A program made the position numbers and the translations under genes. Below, in pieces: positions 15,503 through 24,891 of a DNA stretch of 64,000 nucleotides. Every line of letters starts with the position of its first letter. Position 1 is the stretch's first letter. The notes beneath the pieces are model-generated. The model saw only the letters and a list, made by a program, of their open reading frames with translations, searched no databases and had not been told where the DNA came from. The DNA comes from Chitinophaga sp. Ak27 (lineage in GTDB: Bacteria; Bacteroidota; Bacteroidia; Chitinophagales; Chitinophagaceae), in assembly GCF_012726295.1 (NCBI RefSeq), contig NZ_JABAOB010000007.1, positions 248,001 through 312,000 of the forward strand, read 5' to 3'.

Positions 15503-16678
15503 TTAATAGTTTTGAATGATCTTGATTACCTTTTCCAGGGCTTCTACAGATCGCACCACATCCTTTCTTTCCGGTGAATAAGTTTTAATCCGCATGTTCT
15601 GCCAGCTCAGCTCATCTTTGCGGGGAGTGGATAACCGGGGAACCACATCTTCAAATATCGCCCGCATACTGTTGGCCGTAAGCAGTTGGGCGTCGGTAAA
15701 GCCTTTTAAAAGCAATCCCAACTGATCAGAAGACAGGTTGACCATGACTTTGTATGGTTTAGGAGGATCCATACGGGCGGATGGAAGATTGCTTAAAGGC
15801 GATATCCTGGTAGTCTTTTGTTCCAGGTACTCGATTTCTTTTTCCAGCCATCCGGTGAAATAGCTTTTAATGCTGGGATAGCGCTTGTCATAAATGGTAT
15901 TGGGTTTAGCCGGGAGATGGAGCATACGCTTAAACTCAAACTTCATGTACTGGAGCTTCTCTTCCTGGGTAGGCTTGGCATCTACCCGCAGCTGCATTTC
16001 CTTGGTGAAGTAACCCAGGCTCTCAAAGGAATTAAAATTCCACACAAACAGCACTTCATGCAGCGTAGGACAGTCGGGCAGGATGGTGGTTTCTCCCCGC
16101 TCCAGCTCAATCAGGAATTCGACATGGTATTTGGCTTCCCGCAGGGTGATCAGTTCATTTTTTTCTATCCTGGCGATGAAACTAGCCAGAGCATCCATCA
16201 CCATTTGGATGCTCCGCGCGGTATTTTTACCTTTTTTCAGGATACTACGCAGGGCGGGAAGCCGTTGAAGAAAGTCTGCTTTGATCAGTAACAATTCGGG
16301 TAGGGGTACACGTTCTTCCTGGGTCAGGTAACCCTGATAATGGACCTCGATAAACTGCTGGATTTCATTTAAGGTAATCCAGAGGTATTCCAGCAGGTCA
16401 GTGTATTGGTTGCTTTGCACAAGGGTAACTTCTTTGTAGGTATAGACCTTATCGATCAGCAATAGGATCGCCCGATAATATTTTCGTACCACTGTTTCCG
16501 TATGATGTTCATCCTTGATCAGCGTAATCTGGTTTCTTAGCGTTCTTAGGGAGTTTTGTTTTTCAAAAGAAATCTCTTTGATCAAATCACCTGTCCTGTC
16601 CTCTTGTAGCTGAACTTCTCCCGGTTTGAGTTTTGAGGTCAGCTCCTCCAGCCATTCAAAAGCATAAATTTTCTTCAT
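15503..16678 (-). CDS. Possible RteC-like regulatory protein
   Basis: 391 aa from ATG 16678 (MKKIYAFEWLEELTSKLKPG); the longer frame to 16771 lacks support. Mostly helical and charged, with no signal peptide. The C-terminal part (VNLSSDQLGLLLKGFTDAQL, then RLSTPRKDELSWQNMRIKTY) resembles the C-terminal region common in RteC-like and related Bacteroidota ICE proteins. In CTnDOT, RteC activates excision. The similarity is judged by eye only, so the call is tentative. Its location beside the tra module is consistent with ICE regulation. Confidence 0.4.
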   Translation of the reverse strand: MKKIYAFEWLEELTSKLKPGEVQLQEDRTGDLIKEISFEKQNSLRTLRNQITLIKDEHHTETVVRKYYRAILLLIDKVYTYKEVTLVQSNQYTDLLEYLWITLNEIQQFIEVHYQGYLTQEERVPLPELLLIKADFLQRLPALRSILKKGKNTARSIQMVMDALASFIARIEKNELITLREAKYHVEFLIELERGETTILPDCPTLHEVLFVWNFNSFESLGYFTKEMQLRVDAKPTQEEKLQYMKFEFKRMLHLPAKPNTIYDKRYPSIKSYFTGWLEKEIEYLEQKTTRISPLSNLPSARMDPPKPYKVMVNLSSDQLGLLLKGFTDAQLLTANSMRAIFEDVVPRLSTPRKDELSWQNMRIKTYSPERKDVVRSVEALEKVIKIIQNY

Positions 16679-17295
16679 TTTCTTTTTTCGTTTTAGAGTT
16701 TTGAAAAAAACGGAGGTAATGGACACAGAAAGGCTAAACCTGCAAAGGCTACATGAAATGGAAATCGGCAAATGATTTGATCTTTGATCGCTTGAGCGTC
16801 CTTGATCCGTTTATGTTAGCGCATGGGGGCTAAAGATTTTTCGTGGATTTTATGTTAGTCTATTAAAATTGGTTTATGGGTTTATGGGTTAAAAAATTTA
16901 TTGTTTGTTAATATCAGGCTTTAAAATTAGGAATGATAATTAAACGGTAATTAACTTTCATTCTTTTATCGTTTGACTTTCTTAAAGTGAATATGTTACA
17001 CCCGGACTTTGACAGGAGAATGACCATAACCCTTTCAGTTTTATGAATCATCCTCTGGCATATTTTGCGGAAACAAAGAAAAGCGAATAGGTGTTTTATG
17101 GATATTCCTCCGGATAACTGTGTGATTTTAGGTGAACTGGGTAACCGTAGGTCTGTGAACGGCCCCCGCAAATATTCTTTTCCTGTGACACTTCAAAGCT
17201 AAAGGCCTTCCTGGAACTGGCTACTAGGACAGTCGGTCTGTTATTTCAAAGATGACGAATAGAAATCTTTTGAAAATTGATATTAGTCAAGAAAA
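16679..17295. other. Intergenic region with no supported gene
   Basis: About 617 bp, AT-rich, between the RteC-like gene and the Crp/Fnr regulator. A small direct repeat (GGTTTATGGGTTTATGGG) lies near 16871-16888. Reading frames here lack a start context or family features. No tRNA or strong terminator is seen. Confidence 0.3.
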
Positions 17296-17862
17296 TTAAC
17301 GAATGGCTGAGCGCATCCTGGAGAGGGTTTCTGGCGTTACACCCAGGTAAGTGGCCAGGTCTTTACCGGGAATCCTTGCGATCAGATCGGTTTTTTTATC
17401 CAGCAAAAACCGGAATCTTTCCTCTGCATTGGATTTGCGCATACCAATTAAACGTTCTTCAGCAAGACAGAAATAGGCTTCGGTGAGTATTCGGCCGATG
17501 AGGTTAAATTCTACATGCTTTCGGTACAAATAGTTCAGATCATCATAATGGAAGCCGCAAAGTTGACAATCTTCCAGGGCTACAATAAACTCATGGCTCG
17601 CCTGCCGCTTGTAAAAGGACAGCACAGAAATCACAAAATCACCTTCCTCCATAAACAGAGAACTGATTTCTTCGCCATCTTTGAGGTAATAAGCCCGCAG
17701 TAATCCATGCTCCACGAAATACAGATAGTTACAAATTTCTCCTTCCCTTAAGATCTGCTCTTTTTTCTTAAAGGAAGTGAAGGTGATCTTGCTGGCGATA
17801 TCTTCGCGCAGCTGAGGTGAGAGTTCGGAAATTTGAGAGAGGGTCGCTACGAATTTTTCCAT
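17296..17862 (-). CDS. Crp/Fnr family transcriptional regulator
   Basis: 188 aa from ATG 17862 (MEKFVATLSQISELSPQLRE); an ATG 24 bases upstream is also possible. The N-terminal cyclic-nucleotide-binding fold has the usual FKKKEQILREGEICNYLYFV and GLLRAYYLKDGEE strands. A long dimer helix leads to a C-terminal HTH (GKDLATYLGVTPETLSRMRS). This is a typical small Bacteroidota Crp/Fnr-like regulator, which often lacks a known effector. Nothing nearby marks its target; it faces away from an AraC remnant. No haem or FeS cysteine cluster is visible. Confidence 0.88.
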   Translation of the reverse strand: MEKFVATLSQISELSPQLREDIASKITFTSFKKKEQILREGEICNYLYFVEHGLLRAYYLKDGEEISSLFMEEGDFVISVLSFYKRQASHEFIVALEDCQLCGFHYDDLNYLYRKHVEFNLIGRILTEAYFCLAEERLIGMRKSNAEERFRFLLDKKTDLIARIPGKDLATYLGVTPETLSRMRSAIR

Positions 17863-18072
17863 GATTATTTTTTTGAGGGTAGCCATTGCAGGCCTGAGTT
17901 AACGAAAATCTCCCTTTAAAAATAGTCCATTTTAGCTTTTTTCTCCTACTGCAGTAAAGTTCATCGAAATGATATTTATATTAAATTCACCATTGGAATT
18001 ATTGATCGTTAACCATTAATAAGAAAATTTTTGCCAACCCATTATCATTAACCTCTTAAATTGGTATAGTGC

Positions 18073-18300
18073 ATGATCCGTAAATACAGGCATGAGATAG
18101 CCATCCAACAAGTGAAAACATATATAGACAGCAACCTCTTGGAACGCGCTTCGGTAGTTAAACTTCTGGTCATATCCTGTTTATCAGTGGATACCTCACC
18201 AAAGGCTTTAAAGAATGTTACGATGATGGTACAAAAAAATGGGCCATTTCTCAGAGAGAATGGCCCACAATGCAGATATAATTTGTTCGTATTTCTTTGA
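18073..18300 (+). pseudogene. Possible frameshifted AraC-type HTH remnant
   Basis: The open frame encodes an AraC-like helical start (AIQQVKTYIDSNLLERASVV, then KLLVIS) but loses similarity after that. In another frame the next bases read SGYLTKGFKECYDDGTKKW, which fits the second part of an AraC HTH (compare SRDILIKGFKEQYNLS in the intact 22727-23068 gene). A frameshift between the two parts is the simplest explanation. Only the first half of the domain is left, so it is unlikely to be functional. Identified by eye. Confidence 0.35.
18233..18267 (-). terminator. Rho-independent terminator for the lipoprotein operon
   Basis: TGGGCCATT at 18240-18248 pairs with AATGGCCCA at 18259-18267. On the minus strand the stem is followed by seven T residues (A run at 18233-18239 on plus). 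It lies about 50 bp beyond the stop of the 18318-18755 gene. Confidence 0.8.
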
Positions 18301-18317
18301 TTACGCTCAACTATACT

Positions 18318-18755
18318 TTATTGGATCAGAGAATTTAAATACTCGGGTGTGACTTCTGGAAGCTCATACTTTTTACCAGTTTTTTTGGATTGTTCAATTT
18401 GTGTATTTAACCTATCCAAATCCTCCTTGAGAAATGAAAACAGGTCATCGGACATTTTGATTTCACTACCTGTTTTTAAAGTCGTGCTATAATGATCATT
18501 ATTTAGGGAAACATGTTTGTAGAATCGATAAACAGCTGCTTTTAATTTTGCCTTTGAAGTATCGGACAACTCTGAAATGCTTTTGCCACGAGCATCAACG
18601 TTTAGAAAGCTATCTGTTTCTGCATACTGTCGTGCAGATACGGTGGTTGTAGCCGAAGTGATAGGTCCCATCAGTAAAGCGGATTCCTTTTCTTTTTTGG
18701 CACAGCCGGCCAGTGCAAATAAAAGAGCAACGGTGAGTACCTGGATATTTTTCAT
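18318..18755 (-). CDS. Putative lipoprotein, function unknown
   Basis: 145 aa with a signal peptide and lipobox (ALLFALAGC, Cys18), so probably lipid-anchored. The mature protein is charged and helical, with no recognised domain (segments RGKSISELSDTSKAKLKAAV and SEIKMSDDLFSFLKEDLDRL). It starts four bases after the stop of the 18760-19161 gene, so the two form an operon ended by the terminator at 18233-18267. Function unknown. Confidence 0.6.
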   Translation of the reverse strand: MKNIQVLTVALLFALAGCAKKEKESALLMGPITSATTTVSARQYAETDSFLNVDARGKSISELSDTSKAKLKAAVYRFYKHVSLNNDHYSTTLKTGSEIKMSDDLFSFLKEDLDRLNTQIEQSKKTGKKYELPEVTPEYLNSLIQ

Positions 18756-18759
18756 ATGC

Positions 18760-19161
18760 TTAGTATTGTAGATTTAGGTTTGTAGGATCTGGGATAAAAG
18801 GGTCCCATGCTGCCTCAAGAACAACATGTGCCGCACTGGAAACCGTGCTTACCGTAAAATTCCAGCGAACAGGAACTTTGGCAAAAACACAATATGTTTT
18901 TTTACCGCTAGCGAAAGGCAAAAGAATGAGGTCCCATGTAGGCTGAAGTGGTCTTGGTTCAGCGACAGAAAGCAAAACACTTAACACATTCTGATTGCGA
19001 AGGGTTAAATCGGTACACTGGTTTCCATCTACAGCCATGTAGGCGGTACTCTCCGGTGGATTGATCAAGACTGCCGTTTGAAATTCCTTTGCATAAGTGG
19101 AGAAGCAAAGAACTGCATTTGAAACTACCAAAGACAGAAATAATAGGCAAATTTTTTTCAT
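18760..19161 (-). CDS. Secreted hypothetical protein
   Basis: 133 aa with a signal peptide (MKKICLLFLSLVVSNAVLCF, cleavage near TYAKE). The mature part is beta-rich with two Cys (GNQCTDLTLRNQN and KTYCVFAKVPVRW) that could form a disulfide. No family is recognised. First gene of a two-gene unit with the lipoprotein at 18318-18755. Confidence 0.55.
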   Translation of the reverse strand: MKKICLLFLSLVVSNAVLCFSTYAKEFQTAVLINPPESTAYMAVDGNQCTDLTLRNQNVLSVLLSVAEPRPLQPTWDLILLPFASGKKTYCVFAKVPVRWNFTVSTVSSAAHVVLEAAWDPFIPDPTNLNLQY

Positions 19162-20018
19162 AGACTATTTTTAAGTTAACAATTGATTTGCATGAACAGC
19201 TAGCTTTTCGAACGGTATACAGTACAGATTAGTTTATTAAATAGGCATTAGTAGAGGCATATGTTAACAAACTGACATAACATTGGCTGTAATATTAATC
19301 AAATAGCAGGAACTTCCAAATTAATTTTGGGTCGGGTATCTGGCCCGCCCTAATTCCCAGGCGCATTCATCATACGGTATTGGGTTTTAGGCTGTCAGCA
19401 TTGACGGATGATAAAAGCAGTTATTTTATCATGTAGGAAATAGACAAAGGTCGGCGCTATGAGTGGATATTGTCTGGCTGACAGTTTATCTGATAAAGCT
19501 GAACTTAAAGCCAAATTTGTAATTTAGGTTATGATCTCCGTGAGGTCTACAGTCAAGTTCTTATAATCACCACAATGCTTGATGCCAAAATCTGAGATGG
19601 ACCCAACGATCAGGCTATTTATAACCATTAGGTACTAAGTTAAAAATGCGTTATTTTCAGGTTCATTACTCCATAGGTCTTTATCCTTAACGCTTTTTAC
19701 CGGCCAGTGGCATGGTCTAGCAGAATTGTTTTTTATGATTAACGAATAAATGCCCCCCCGGCCTTTGATTCTTCATTGGCCGTTTTCTTGGTTCGATTTA
19801 TTGATCTGGATTGCCCCCATTTTTGATGTGCTTTCCCTCGAGTAGGATTCATTTTTTGTTTACTCTACAGATATGGAAAGAAGCTGGTTCCTCCAATGGA
19901 AAGACTTTACATCTTACCGGAAAAAGATTTGTCCATTTTAGCTTTTTGAGGCCATACAAGGATACTGCGAATGTACAGCGGTTAGATTCCCTAACTTAAT
20001 TCATTAAGCAATTATCAT
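19162..20018. other. Long non-coding region upstream of the barrel gene
   Basis: About 857 bp without a supported gene. Its right part (19655-19860) is one copy of a long repeat also present at 41544-41750. Just after that copy a 22-codon frame starts at ATG 19872 (MERSWFLQWKDFTSYRKKIC, then PF and stop). It occupies the same position relative to the repeat as the start of the 41926 gene. This could be a leader peptide or a gene remnant. Confidence 0.4.
19655..19860 (+). repeat. Long non-coding repeat, copy A (upstream of barrel gene)
   Basis: About 206 bp that aligns by eye with 41544-41750. Shared blocks are TTCAGGTTCATTAC, GGCCAGTGGCATGGTCTA, GATTAACGAATAA, a GGCC-(14 nt)-GGCC hairpin followed by a T-rich tract, and TTCATTTTTTGTT at the end. 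The hairpin plus T tract resembles a terminator or attenuator, so both copies may be regulated leaders. Confidence 0.65.
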
Positions 20019-22685
20019 ATGAAAACTCTGTTGTTCGCAGCATTCGGAGTTTTATGGTCAATTTTTGCTTTTCCTCAAAATAAACCTATAGGTATCATAA
20101 CCGGCCAAATTTACAATGGGGAGTCAAAAGAAAAATTGCCTGGAGCTTCGGTGGCCTTGCTTCCCCAAGGATCTGATCAAGTCAAATATTCTGCCTCTTC
20201 AGATGCCAGCGGCAATTTTCGAATTCCTTCTATAGAGACAGGCGCATACCAGGTAGTTGTCAAATACATGGGCTATCAGCCAGTAAGCTTTTCTGTCCAA
20301 TTCAGCACCTATAAGCTTACCGTCGATATCGGAGCAATTCATTTAATTAAAATTCCGATAGCCCTGAAACAGATCGATATTGTTCAAAAAAAAGCTATCG
20401 CAAAAAACACAAAAGATACGCTTGAATTCAATGCCACCTATTATCCCACCAGGGAAACAGAGGCGATGCGGGAACTTTTAAAGAAACTTCCCGGGGTTGA
20501 AATATCTTCAGATGGGACAATCAGTATTAATGGCCAGGAGGTCAAACAGATCCTGGTGGATGGGAAACCATATTTTGGAAGAAATACCAAAATGGCAACG
20601 GATAATTTGCTTTCCGGTATTGTAAAAACTATTCAGTTCATTGATCGCAAAGCGGAGTCCTATGAAATTCAAAAAGGGAATAGCGCGCAAACGGAAAAAG
20701 CCATCAACATTACATTGGAACATGATCAGTATGGAAAAGTCAATGGTCTTATTTCTGCTGCAGGAGGTGCAGATGGGAAATTTTCGTTAAGAACCAAGCT
20801 CAACAGGTTTGAAAGCCACCGTCAGATCTCCTTGATGGCAAATACAGATAATATCAATAGCCTCGATGAATATCGTGTAGGATTAAAAGGAATAAACACC
20901 AACCTTGTTAGTGGGATCAACCTTAACCAGGATTTGAGCAACCGATTAACTTTTACTGGAAGCTACTATCTGGATAACTTAAAGTCCGTAATAGAAACTA
21001 AATCCCTTCGTCAAAATTTATTTTCGGATGAGGTTTCCAATTATAGCCTGAACTCGATGGCAAAGGAACGCTCAAATGTTCACGCCATTGAAGCAAGTCT
21101 ATCCTATCAAATAGACTCATTATCCACAATTCAGTTAAACAGTAGGGCTATTTTTTCGCGTGTAATCAGCGATATCGATAACAGTTATACCACGATGATA
21201 GCTCAAAATGTACAGAATAGTGGGAAAGTAGATAATAAGGCGGACGGTAGGACAGGTTATTATTTTAATAGCTTAAGCTTCAAACGACAATTTAATCGTC
21301 ATGCGAAGCAACTCAAAATAGATTTAAGCTATGCTTACAACTTTAATCCCACAGAGTTAACGAATCATTCATTAACCTCTTATTTTACGCATGATACACC
21401 ACATAGTACAGACACCATCAATCAATTTAGAACGCAACGAGATCGAGGATCTACATTTCAGTTTTCAGTCTCCTACCTGCGGCCTATAAATCAGGTATGG
21501 TCCTTGAATCTTGACCTGATCACAAATTATTCCACCACGAGCTCAAATAGACAGGTCAAGGGATTTGACGAATTTACTCATTCCTATGGGGTGCTTATGG
21601 ATAGCCTTAGCGGTGGTATACACAATAACAATTTCTTTAACAAGGCAAAGATCAGTATTAAAGTGACGAAGAGTATATATGACCTGACCATTGGCGCCAA
21701 CCTTTATTCCAATAATCAAGTAACCAATTCAATAGGTGATCATTTGGCCTATACAAGAAATTTCACTAATCTCTCGCCTGCATTTGATTTAAACCTCAGA
21801 ATCAGCAAGAAATCTTTCCTTCATGCCGCTTATGACACACGCCTTTTAACACCAGATCCAGGCCAGTTATTCCAGCTGCCTGATCATACCGATCCCCTTT
21901 ATATACGTCATGGAAATCCTAATCTGTTGCCAACCCTGACCCATTATTTAAACGTTGATTATAAAAGGGTCAATCCAATCAATGGTTCAACTTTCCTTGT
22001 TGCTGGCTTTTTAGGGATGTTAGAGCATCAGATGGTAAATACAAGCAGTATCGATAGTGTAGGCCGGCAATATACGTCTCTGGTCAATGCGAATGGCGCC
22101 TGGTTTACGGGAAGCTACATCTCATTAAGTTTACCTTTGAATAGGAATAGAATGACTATTGGAGGGAATAACTCATCTACAGTATTCATGGATAGAGGTT
22201 ATATCAACGGCCAATTAAACAGCCTTAACCGATTTAACCTTATACAACAAGTTTTTCTTCATTACTCTCCCAAGGAAAATATGGATTTCGCGATTACAGC
22301 AAGCCTGTCCTACAATAGCACCTCGTCAAAACCTCAGCCAGCCAGCCGTACAAATTATTTTGACTATAATTTCTCCATAAACGCCAATACCTCCATTTTC
22401 TGGAACCTTTATTTTACCTCCACATGTAAGTATACTTTAAGCGCTGGCCGTGCCGATGGATACAACAATGATCGACTGATCATTAATTTTTCTTTGTCTA
22501 AACCAGTGATCAAAAATAACCGCGGACTTATAAAAGTCCAGGTATTTGATTTACTCAATCGAAACTTTGCCTACATCAGGAATGTAGGTGAAACCTATGT
22601 TGAAGACATTCAAACTAAGTCAATTAGCAGGCTGTTCTTGGTAGGATTTACATATTACCTCAAAAAGGATAACAGCGCCAAGTAA
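20019..22685 (+). CDS. Outer-membrane beta-barrel protein with carboxypeptidase-like N-terminal domain
   Basis: 888 aa, signal peptide at residues 1-20 (MKTLLFAAFGVLWSIFAFPQ). A carboxypeptidase regulatory-like (beta-sandwich) domain follows at about 26-115 (GQIYNGESKEKLPGASVALL), then a plug-like region at about 140-240 (ETEAMRELLKKLPGVEISSD, ILVDGKPYFG), and a long beta-barrel to the C-terminus. This is the TonB-receptor-like OMP family of Bacteroidota without a SusD partner. It precedes an AraC-type regulator, MauE-like and thioredoxin genes and the peptide cluster, so it may be the outer-membrane port for those peptides (inference). Confidence 0.85.
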   Translation: MKTLLFAAFGVLWSIFAFPQNKPIGIITGQIYNGESKEKLPGASVALLPQGSDQVKYSASSDASGNFRIPSIETGAYQVVVKYMGYQPVSFSVQFSTYKLTVDIGAIHLIKIPIALKQIDIVQKKAIAKNTKDTLEFNATYYPTRETEAMRELLKKLPGVEISSDGTISINGQEVKQILVDGKPYFGRNTKMATDNLLSGIVKTIQFIDRKAESYEIQKGNSAQTEKAINITLEHDQYGKVNGLISAAGGADGKFSLRTKLNRFESHRQISLMANTDNINSLDEYRVGLKGINTNLVSGINLNQDLSNRLTFTGSYYLDNLKSVIETKSLRQNLFSDEVSNYSLNSMAKERSNVHAIEASLSYQIDSLSTIQLNSRAIFSRVISDIDNSYTTMIAQNVQNSGKVDNKADGRTGYYFNSLSFKRQFNRHAKQLKIDLSYAYNFNPTELTNHSLTSYFTHDTPHSTDTINQFRTQRDRGSTFQFSVSYLRPINQVWSLNLDLITNYSTTSSNRQVKGFDEFTHSYGVLMDSLSGGIHNNNFFNKAKISIKVTKSIYDLTIGANLYSNNQVTNSIGDHLAYTRNFTNLSPAFDLNLRISKKSFLHAAYDTRLLTPDPGQLFQLPDHTDPLYIRHGNPNLLPTLTHYLNVDYKRVNPINGSTFLVAGFLGMLEHQMVNTSSIDSVGRQYTSLVNANGAWFTGSYISLSLPLNRNRMTIGGNNSSTVFMDRGYINGQLNSLNRFNLIQQVFLHYSPKENMDFAITASLSYNSTSSKPQPASRTNYFDYNFSINANTSIFWNLYFTSTCKYTLSAGRADGYNNDRLIINFSLSKPVIKNNRGLIKVQVFDLLNRNFAYIRNVGETYVEDIQTKSISRLFLVGFTYYLKKDNSAK

Positions 22686-22726
22686 ATTTGACCGGTACTG
22701 TATTCGCTAACCTTAAAAAATTAATA

Positions 22727-23068
22727 ATGGCCCTCAAAAAAAGTCAGTTGAAGAAGATTATTGCCCTTCGCGGGGAAATTGATAAGGATCCTGTAAAGAA
22801 ATATTCGGTGAATGAACTTGTGAGCATAAGTCAGCTGTCACGAGACATATTAATCAAAGGATTTAAGGAACAATACAACTTAAGCTTATATCATTATCAG
22901 CTGCACCGGTCCATGGAGTATGCTGTCGAATTATTAAATAAGGGTGAGTTGGTAAAGATGGTGGCGCTAACCTTGGGCTATAAAACCACTGGCAATTTCG
23001 CCAGGGCTTTTCACAAAATATATAAAAAGAGTCCTTCTCAATGGAGAGCTGAAAAATTACAGCAGTAA
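22727..23068 (+). CDS. AraC-type HTH transcriptional regulator (DNA-binding domain only)
   Basis: 113 aa from ATG 22727 (an upstream TTG at 22688 is unlikely). Almost the whole protein is the double HTH domain of AraC/XylS regulators: first HTH SVNELVSISQLSRDILIKGF with FKEQYNLSLYHY, second HTH MVALTLGYKTTGNFARAFHK with KSPSQWR. No sensor domain is present. Known short relatives act alone or are controlled by abundance. It starts 41 bp after the barrel gene, probably in the same transcript, and may control the peptide genes. Confidence 0.85.
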   Translation: MALKKSQLKKIIALRGEIDKDPVKKYSVNELVSISQLSRDILIKGFKEQYNLSLYHYQLHRSMEYAVELLNKGELVKMVALTLGYKTTGNFARAFHKIYKKSPSQWRAEKLQQ

Positions 23069-23557
23069 TATACATCGTTTTGGATACCAGATTCAACTTG
23101 GTGGAGTAAATAAAGCATTGTAATTTACTTGAAGAATCAATACCAATGATTCCCGTTTGATCAGAAAGGATGAAGCCCTGGAGAATAATCTATAACCATT
23201 AATAGACACACATTAACCTCATGCCGGTTGAAAACTTGATTAATGTACCAATTTTAATTTTCAGCTTTCTTATTTCATAATGATGATTGCAGTGGCACTT
23301 TAGAGGCAATTACCGAAAGTAATTTACGCGAACATTAGAGGATGCCTTAGCGTGTTCTGAATACTGTTGTAGTACCTGTAATTCGATGTACGGCAATGCC
23401 TTTAATTTGTCATTGTAGAGAGAACTTCTCTCATCAAAAGTGAAAAAGGTAATAGCTGAGATCTGCACCATACTTGCAATGGAGCAATGTTTAAAGGCTG
23501 TAATTTAATTCCTGTAATCCGCTTTGGCAGGTTGCCAAGGGTAAATTGTGATCCGTA
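23069..23557. other. Intergenic region, nothing supported
   Basis: About 489 bp, AT-rich, between the AraC-type gene and the MauE-like gene. I see no gene, RNA or strong hairpin. A promoter for the MauE/thioredoxin pair is expected here. Confidence 0.3.
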
Positions 23558-24013
23558 ATGAATTCTAAAACATTTCGTACCCTGAGTACTGATGTGATCT
23601 CATTGCTTTATGTTAGCTTAATGCTGTATACGGCAATCTCCAAAGTTCGCACCTTTACCGAAACCCGAGAACAATTGTCATTAATGCCCCTCATGGAAAG
23701 ATATTCCGATGTAGTAGCCTTTGGCCTTCCTGGTTTAGAAGTGATTATTTCGATTCTAATTTTCATTCCTCGTACTAGGCGGATAGGATTATATGCAGTT
23801 AGTGGATTAATGATTCTCTTTACTATCTATGTGGCTTACTTGATTAGATTCCATCCACATTTGCCATGCACCTGCGGAGGCTTTATTTCAGCTCTTTCCT
23901 GGCCACAACATCTCATATTTAATTCTGCATTTATTGCGTTGGGGATCCTGGCTATTTATTTGGATAAAAGGTCCAGGATAGATGCCGGCGGGAATAATTA
24001 CCATTTTGTTTGA
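23558..24013 (+). CDS. MauE/DoxX-family redox-associated membrane protein
   Basis: 151 aa with four transmembrane helices (about 12-28, 54-72, 78-95, 118-138). The loop after the third helix carries PHLPCTCGGFISALSW, the conserved CxCGG motif of Bacteroidota MauE-like proteins. By analogy with MauE and DsbD-like systems these pass reducing or oxidising equivalents across the membrane to partner thioredoxins. The next gene is a thioredoxin-fold lipoprotein 15 bp away, and cysteine-rich secreted peptides follow. This fits a dedicated disulfide-handling pair. Confidence 0.8.
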   Translation: MNSKTFRTLSTDVISLLYVSLMLYTAISKVRTFTETREQLSLMPLMERYSDVVAFGLPGLEVIISILIFIPRTRRIGLYAVSGLMILFTIYVAYLIRFHPHLPCTCGGFISALSWPQHLIFNSAFIALGILAIYLDKRSRIDAGGNNYHFV

Positions 24014-24028
24014 GAAAAAACGTATAGT

Positions 24029-24553
24029 ATGAAGCAGTTTACGGTTTTTTTAGTCGTGCTTATTTTTTGCAGCTGTTCCTCAGCGCCTTTAATTAAATCC
24101 ATTAAAACCGGGCATGAAGGAGAAACTATCCCAAAATTGAATTTATTGATACCTGGAAAGACTGAATATTTTCATACGGAACAACTGCCACTGGGTAAAA
24201 CAAACGTCCTGTTTTATTTTTCGCCAACTTGTCCGCATTGCCGTGTACAAATGCGTACGATAGTAAGTAATATGGAGAAATTCAAAGACGTTCAATTCAC
24301 CATTTTGACCATTGCTGACGTAGCCTCAACACAGCCTTTTATTGATCGGTATCGGCTAAAAGATTTTCCGAATGTAGTGGTAGGCATTGATACAGGATTT
24401 GTTTTTCCAAAATACTTCGGTTCAGCTGTGGTTCCCTTTACTGCCATCTATGGTCCTGGCGGACACTTGGACAGTGCATATGCGGGATCCATTGGACTTC
24501 AACAATTCAAAACGCTCACTCAGCATAAATCTATTGCGCAATCAATACGGTAA
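24029..24553 (+). CDS. Thioredoxin-fold lipoprotein
   Basis: 174 aa. An N-terminal lipoprotein signal (MKQFTVFLVVLIFCSCSS) is followed by a thioredoxin-like fold with the active-site CPHC in FYFSPTCPHCRVQMR near residue 70 and a cis-Pro region at AVVPFTAIYG. CPHC is the motif of oxidising (DsbA-like) thioredoxin-fold proteins. It is coupled to the MauE-like gene and precedes four four-cysteine secreted peptides, so it may form or isomerise their disulfides (inference). Confidence 0.85.
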   Translation: MKQFTVFLVVLIFCSCSSAPLIKSIKTGHEGETIPKLNLLIPGKTEYFHTEQLPLGKTNVLFYFSPTCPHCRVQMRTIVSNMEKFKDVQFTILTIADVASTQPFIDRYRLKDFPNVVVGIDTGFVFPKYFGSAVVPFTAIYGPGGHLDSAYAGSIGLQQFKTLTQHKSIAQSIR

Positions 24554-24588
24554 CATTGATCAGGTTTCCGAAAGGGGAAAGCCCAAAA

Positions 24589-24607
24589 CCCTTAGAAAAG
24601 AGTAGGC
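24589..24607 (+). promoter_or_regulatory. Conserved 19-bp element upstream of peptide gene 1
   Basis: CCCTTAGAAAAGAGTAGGC ends 31 nt before the start of peptide gene 1. An almost identical element (one base different) ends 30 nt before peptide gene 4. The near-equal spacing suggests a promoter, operator or mRNA leader element. Confidence 0.5.
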
Positions 24608-24638
24608 AAAGTAGTTCTATGTTTTAAAACTATTCATC

Positions 24639-24878
24639 ATGAAAAAATTATTTTTCAGCGCAGCTGCAGTATTAGCAGTAGTTGGTTCTGCAATGGCTTT
24701 CTCTGCAAGCCCATCAGACATTCTGTTCTGTAACGATGGTAACATTACCCATGGTTGTAAAGTTGAAACTCCATTTGTTTCCTTGACAGACCATCAACTG
24801 GGTTCTGTTCAACAACGTTGTGCAGCTGCTTCAACTACTTCTCTTTGCCCAATCGTTACAGTTTATACCACTAACTGA
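24639..24878 (+). CDS. Secreted four-cysteine peptide, copy 1
   Basis: 79 aa with a 20-residue signal peptide (MKKLFFSAAAVLAVVGSAMA) and a mature part of about 59 residues. Cysteine pattern CX8CX20CX8C (CNDGNITHGC ... RCAAASTTSLC). Conserved blocks shared with copies 2-4 are CNDGN-x-THGC, VET-x-FVSL and LCP near the C-terminus. I do not recognise a named family; small peptides of the DUF6520 kind occur beside MauE genes, but the sequence is different. Preceded by the 19-bp element and followed by a strong hairpin. Nearest relative in the window is copy 4. Confidence 0.75.
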   Translation: MKKLFFSAAAVLAVVGSAMAFSASPSDILFCNDGNITHGCKVETPFVSLTDHQLGSVQQRCAAASTTSLCPIVTVYTTN

Positions 24879-24891
24879 TTTCGGTAGGCCC

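Noticed and set aside
16914..17171. Minus-strand frame of 85 codons
   Set aside because: No plausible start context or domain, AT-rich sequence; treated as non-coding.
18238..18270. IS or att-site interpretation of the TGGGCCATT inverted repeat
   Set aside because: The stem is followed by seven T residues on the minus strand directly after a gene, which is the form of an intrinsic terminator.
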